Positions 62,410-64,000 of a stretch of DNA of 64,000 nt are shown here, in pieces. The stretch lies in the NCBI GenBank assembly GCA_002721545.1, contig PBKR01000032.1, forward strand, positions 1 to 64,000, written 5' to 3'. Source of the stretch: Nitrosomonadaceae bacterium (GTDB lineage: Bacteria; Pseudomonadota; Gammaproteobacteria; Burkholderiales; Nitrosomonadaceae). A model generated the notes under the pieces. That model worked only from the letters and a program-made list of their open reading frames with translations. It ran no database searches and was not told where the DNA came from. The first letter of the stretch is position 1. Every line of letters begins with the position of its first letter. Made by a program: the position numbers and the translations under genes.

Positions 62410-62440
62410 GAGAATGTTATACCCAACTAAAATTACATTT

Positions 62441-63838
62441 TTAGTGACAAAAATTATGTTCTATAAAAGATGAAGGCTCAACTATACTTTGTACAATTTC
62501 ACCACGTAATAACTTTGATGAAGCAGTGGTTATTTTAACGTCAACAAAATGCCCTGTTTTATTCAAATCTCCAGAAAAATATACCATACGGTTATTATCT
62601 GTTCGCCCACACAACTCCTTAGGATTTTTTCTGGAAGACCCTTCAACCAATATACGCTGGATTGTACCCACCATATTTTTACATGCAATACTTGCTTGAT
62701 ATTTAATCTTTTCCTGAACTTTTAATAACCTTTCCTGCTTGATTTTATGAGGAATATCATCAGGTAAATCAGCTGCTGGAGTTCCTGGTCGCTGACTATA
62801 AATAAAACTAAAAGAGTCGTCAAAGCCTATTTCCTCAATCAGTTTCATAGTTGCATTAAAATCAGCCTCCGTTTCACCAGGAAAACCAATAATAAAATCA
62901 GAGGTAAAAGACATATCTGGACAAACAGAACGAAGATTTCTAATAATTGATTTATATTCTAGAACCGTATAGCCACGTTTCATTGCCGCTAACACCCGAT
63001 CAGAACCAGACTGTACTGGCAAATGTACATGGTTAACTAGTTTATTTACTTTCTTATGGGCATCTACAAGGCGTTGTGTAAATTCCCTAGGATGAGAAGT
63101 TGTATACCGAATACGCTCAATTCCAGGCACTTCATTTATATATGCAAGTAATAATGCCAAATCTGCCATGCTTTCTTCTTCCTCACTTTCTATTGCTCCA
63201 CTATAAGCATTAACGTTTTGCCCAAGCAATGTTATTTCTTTAATCCCCTGATCAGCTAAACTAACAACCTCCATTAAAACCTCACGTAATGGACGAGAAA
63301 CCTCCTCACCACGAGTATAGGGAACCACACAAAAACTACAATACTTACTACAACCTTCCATAATAGAAACAAATGCACTTACATTCCCCTTACGTCTATC
63401 ACTATAAGCCAGTGACTCAGGTAAATAATCAAATTTCTCAATTTCAGGGAAACTTATATCTACTTGAGGTTTTCCACTAATCTTCCTTGCTTCTATCAAC
63501 TGTGGTAAGCGGTGTAAAGTTTGTGGCCCAAAAACTATATCCACATAAGGTGCCCGCTGAATTATATTTTCTCCTTCTTGACTAGCCACACAACCCCCTA
63601 CACCAATCAACAAATCAGGATTCATTTTTTTAAGCGCTCGAACACGCCCTAAATCATGAAATACCTTTTCCTGTGCCTTTTCCCTAATTGAACAAGTATT
63701 AAAAAGAATCATATCGGCACCATCAGGGTTATCAATCTGGTCCATACTCTGAGTTGCACGAAGCAAATCTACAATTTTTGTAGAATCATACTCGTTCATC
63801 TGACAGCCAAATGTTTTAATATAAAGTTTTTTACTCAT
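62441..63838 (-). CDS. miaB: tRNA-2-methylthio-N6-dimethylallyladenosine synthase
   Basis: Radical-SAM methylthiotransferase acting on i6A37 of tRNAs that read UNN codons. At 465 aa it has an N-terminal UPF0004 domain with three cluster cysteines (C12, C49, C83), the radical-SAM CxxxCxxC (C163, C167, C170) in [16 protein letters not shown], and a C-terminal TRAM domain (about 385-450). First gene of the run towards lnt. Start ATG; 160 bp of AT-rich sequence with no recognised feature precedes it to the window end. Confidence 0.97.
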   Translation of the reverse strand: MSKKLYIKTFGCQMNEYDSTKIVDLLRATQSMDQIDNPDGADMILFNTCSIREKAQEKVFHDLGRVRALKKMNPDLLIGVGGCVASQEGENIIQRAPYVDIVFGPQTLHRLPQLIEARKISGKPQVDISFPEIEKFDYLPESLAYSDRRKGNVSAFVSIMEGCSKYCSFCVVPYTRGEEVSRPLREVLMEVVSLADQGIKEITLLGQNVNAYSGAIESEEEESMADLALLLAYINEVPGIERIRYTTSHPREFTQRLVDAHKKVNKLVNHVHLPVQSGSDRVLAAMKRGYTVLEYKSIIRNLRSVCPDMSFTSDFIIGFPGETEADFNATMKLIEEIGFDDSFSFIYSQRPGTPAADLPDDIPHKIKQERLLKVQEKIKYQASIACKNMVGTIQRILVEGSSRKNPKELCGRTDNNRMVYFSGDLNKTGHFVDVKITTASSKLLRGEIVQSIVEPSSFIEHNFCH

Positions 63839-64000
63839 ACAATTTCTTCAATTAAAATATTCTCATTATATTAATTTTTAATACTGCTTCTATCTTATTT
63901 GTTTCTCTATAAATGAATTTCTAAACGTACTGCAAATCTCCTTAAAAAACAGATTAAATAATACTAGACTAATTATTCTCTATCTATAAATAGCTATTTT

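Overview
The window reads as one chromosomal stretch of an AT-rich betaproteobacterium, most probably of the ammonia-oxidiser family Nitrosomonadaceae. Three things point there: the first ~430 nt of the 16S rRNA gene (V1-V2 region), the betaproteobacterial pre-16S leader, and housekeeping gene orders (nlpD-pcm-surE; thrS-infC-rpmI-rplT-pheST-ihfA-merR; folP-glmM; ftsH-rlmE-greA-carBA; xseB-ispA-dxs-folE2; plsC-gmhB-glyS-glyQ-lnt-corC-ybeY-phoH-miaB). Genus is uncertain, and no ammonia-oxidation gene lies in the window. Base composition is clearly low in GC for this family. There are several 300-540 bp AT-rich spacers, but almost every gene is intact. I see no insertion sequence, phage or CRISPR array.

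Layout. 1-900: 5' part of a 16S gene on the minus strand with leader and promoter. 900-29.5 kb: a long minus-strand block (tyrS, a truncated haemoglobin, nlpD-pcm-surE, tRNA-Pro, translation genes, cell-wall and folate genes, ftsH-rlmE-greA, carbamoyl-phosphate synthase, rsmA-pdxA-surA-lptD). 29.5-35 kb: mpl, an orphan ureD on the opposite strand, trxA-rho and rpmE. 35.1-39.3 kb: a four-gene minus-strand operon encoding a fatty acyl-AMP ligase, a ceramide-reductase-like dehydrogenase, an acyl carrier protein and a serine-palmitoyltransferase-like enzyme. 39.7-45.5 kb: an EamA exporter, the isoprenoid genes xseB-ispA-dxs, folE2 and a NicO-type nickel/cobalt transporter. 45.8-51.8 kb: plus-strand RNB nuclease, tonB, aroE, mtgA, mgtE. 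51.9-63.8 kb: minus-strand lptM-lysA, a YgjP-like peptidase, plsC-gmhB, glycyl-tRNA synthetase, and the lnt-corC-ybeY-phoH-miaB block.

How the genes work together. Much of the window serves the cell envelope: SurA, LptD and LptM build the LPS export pore; Lnt matures lipoproteins; GlmM, Mpl, MtgA and NlpD handle peptidoglycan; PlsC makes phosphatidic acid. The 35-39 kb operon has the gene set and order of the core bacterial sphingolipid (ceramide) pathway. It is the most interesting system here, because sphingolipid synthesis is not an expected trait of this family. UreD and the NicO transporter suggest a nickel-dependent urease elsewhere in the genome.

Points needing care. The 16S gene looks mosaic: betaproteobacterial up to about position 240 and alphaproteobacterial in the first 240 bases of the window, which suggests an assembly chimera at a contig edge or a real recombination. 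ureD looks like the Bacteroidota type. gmhB has lost its zinc-binding and several catalytic motifs. infC has no AUG/GUG/UUG start at its conserved N terminus.
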